Shown here: piece after piece, positions 62,967 through 64,000 of the stretch | How the letters are laid out: every line of letters begins with the position of its first letter | How positions within the stretch are numbered: position 1 is the stretch's first letter | Notes under the pieces: generated by a model | What the model was told of the DNA's origin: nothing | Database searches by the model: none | What the model saw: the letters and a program-made list of their open reading frames with translations, nothing else | Translations under genes and position numbers: made by a program | Assembly (NCBI GenBank): GCA_018394295.1 | Contig: CP074573.1 | Coordinates: 2,115,156-2,179,155, forward strand | DNA: 64,000 bases | Origin: Mycoplasmatota bacterium | GTDB taxonomy: Bacteria > Bacillota_I > Bacilli_A > Haloplasmatales > Haloplasmataceae | Direction of reading: 5' to 3'

Positions 62967-64000
62967 TTATTGATTTAAAGCTCGTGCATCATCGTAATCT
63001 TTCTCTGCTTTTTGTGCTGCTTGTGTTGGTGTTATTCCTTCTGGTGCATTCCATGCATTTCCATACATACCGCCAGCAAATTGCCAGTAATAACCCATTT
63101 CAGAAATAGTTGGCATTGGTTGTGAAAATTGCATTTGATCGATAATTCCTTTTAAATATGGGTCATCAGCTAATCCTTCAATAGCAGTCGTATCTTTTAA
63201 TGTTGGAAGTTTACCAGTAACATCATACATCACTTGAGAGCCAGATATATTGGCCATAAAATTAGCTAAAGTTCGTGCTGCTGCAGGATATTTTGTAAAG
63301 GTAGAAATTGCAGCTAATTGGTTTCCAGCAAAAGTATAAGGTTGAGAATCTTCACCGTTTACATTTATAGTTGGTATTTTTATTACACCAAAATTTAATC
63401 CAGCATCTTTATATCGTTGAATATCCCAAGGACCATCTAGAATATAAGCCATTTGTCCATTTTCAAATACTGCTTTGATATTATCACCCGATAAAGAGCC
63501 AGATTCTACATCTAAAGCTTCTAATCTAAAATTGCGATGCCACTCTAAAGCACTAATCATTTCAGGTGAAGCAAAATTTATTTGATCTGGGTCTTTATGT
63601 GTTGGTCCAAATAATTCATAATGATGTGCAGTTGCAATGAAGTGCATATCATAAGCATTCGCAACATCCATTCCTATCCAATAAAAGTTGTTATCAATAT
63701 CATTGTATTTAGCTGCTTGGGATTTAATTTCTTCCCAAGTACTAGCTACTTCTTCGCCTTTTTCTGCAATTATATCTTTATTATAGAATAATGCGAGTGA
63801 TTCACCAGCAATAGGGAATGCATAAATTTTTTCTTCATTATTTTTTGTAGCAGTAACTGTTTGAACTGAAGTTTCAATGATTCTGTCTTTCACTAATTCT
63901 TCATATTGACCAATAGGACCTATAACATTTGTTCTTAATGCTTGTCCAATATGATCATGTGGCATAACAAATACATCTGCACCAAGACCAGCCGGACCAT
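62967..64000 (-). CDS. malE: Maltodextrin-binding protein MalE (N-terminus outside window)
   Basis: The frame is open to the window end (GPAGLGADVFVMPHDHIGQAL in the last bases), so the signal peptide and first domain strands are missing. The visible part has YAFPIAGESLALFYNKDI, AYILDGPWDIQRYK and FAGNQLAAISTF, typical of Gram-positive maltose/maltodextrin-binding lipoproteins. It captures sugar outside the membrane and hands it to MalF/MalG. It is the most upstream visible gene of the operon. Confidence 0.92.
   Translation of the reverse strand, partial: GPAGLGADVFVMPHDHIGQALRTNVIGPIGQYEELVKDRIIETSVQTVTATKNNEEKIYAFPIAGESLALFYNKDIIAEKGEEVASTWEEIKSQAAKYNDIDNNFYWIGMDVANAYDMHFIATAHHYELFGPTHKDPDQINFASPEMISALEWHRNFRLEALDVESGSLSGDNIKAVFENGQMAYILDGPWDIQRYKDAGLNFGVIKIPTINVNGEDSQPYTFAGNQLAAISTFTKYPAAARTLANFMANISGSQVMYDVTGKLPTLKDTTAIEGLADDPYLKGIIDQMQFSQPMPTISEMGYYWQFAGGMYGNAWNAPEGITPTQAAQKAEKDYDDARALNQ

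Overview
The window is AT-rich (roughly 70% A+T by eye) DNA from a Gram-positive, Bacillota-type chromosome. Evidence for this is the Bacillus-style infC-rpmI-rplT operon with an L20-type leader, a T-box before thrS, dnaB/dnaI primosome genes, coaE-mutM-polA, HPr, BY-kinase/Wzz pairs and many TTG or GTG starts behind strong Shine-Dalgarno sites. TGA is a stop codon and TGG encodes Trp, so this is genetic code 11 and not the Mycoplasma code. Five divergent mreB genes in one cluster recall the many MreB paralogues reported for Haloplasma (and the smaller set in Spiroplasma). Coat-like genes (CotY/Z, CotO, YheC/D) and wall-related genes (VanY, UppP, DapH) point to a walled, probably spore-forming relative. 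I cannot fix the genus from sequence alone.

Layout. 0-2 kb: end of a surface-sugar locus (DegT-type aminotransferase, CapD-type dehydratase). 2.1-2.3 kb: a non-coding island with five DnaA-box-like sites between two terminator hairpins. 2.3-16.5 kb: an MreB/surface island with five mreB genes on the minus strand in the order B-A-C-(PIN protein)-B'-A'. It is flanked on both sides by paralogous SAP-domain proteins with a C-terminal membrane anchor, and also holds a membrane-anchored double-Mrr protein and an Ig-repeat surface protein. 16.6-19.8 kb: two divergent BY-kinase/Wzz modules. 19.8-37.5 kb: mostly housekeeping genes (transaldolase-like aldolase, MazF-like, XRE regulator, infC-rpmI-rplT, thrS, dnaI, dnaB, coaE, mutM, polA, VanY, peroxiredoxin), with a second Ig-repeat surface protein. 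37.6-38.3 kb: dapH.

38.5-57.8 kb is an accessory region with a sporulation flavour. It holds a decayed surface-protein gene and four ATP-grasp proteins (two YheC/D-like, two carboxylate-amine ligase-like). These occur with three Mur-ligase-like proteins in three different two-gene operons plus one solo Mur-like gene. The region also holds a DUF2156-type acyltransferase, a Pro-Tyr repeat coat-like protein, two small paralogous proteins, a CotY/Z-like protein and a convergent CotO-like gene. Seven of these genes have a CATAnnnTA -10-like element (the sporulation sigma E/K pattern) a short distance upstream. Ordinary genes (ptsH, mgsA, uppP, a diacylglycerol-kinase-like gene) are interspersed.

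57.9-64 kb: a maltodextrin ABC-transporter operon, malE (cut by the window end)-malF-malG-alpha-glucosidase. Its MalF carries an unusual cytoplasmic coiled-coil extension of about 225 residues.

The two most promising undescribed systems are the five-MreB array with its SAP-anchor, PIN and Ig-surface companions (a possible dedicated cytoskeletal or motility machine), and the shuffled ATP-grasp/Mur-ligase island (a possible non-ribosomal peptide or poly-amino-acid pathway for the spore surface). Both functional readings are inference.
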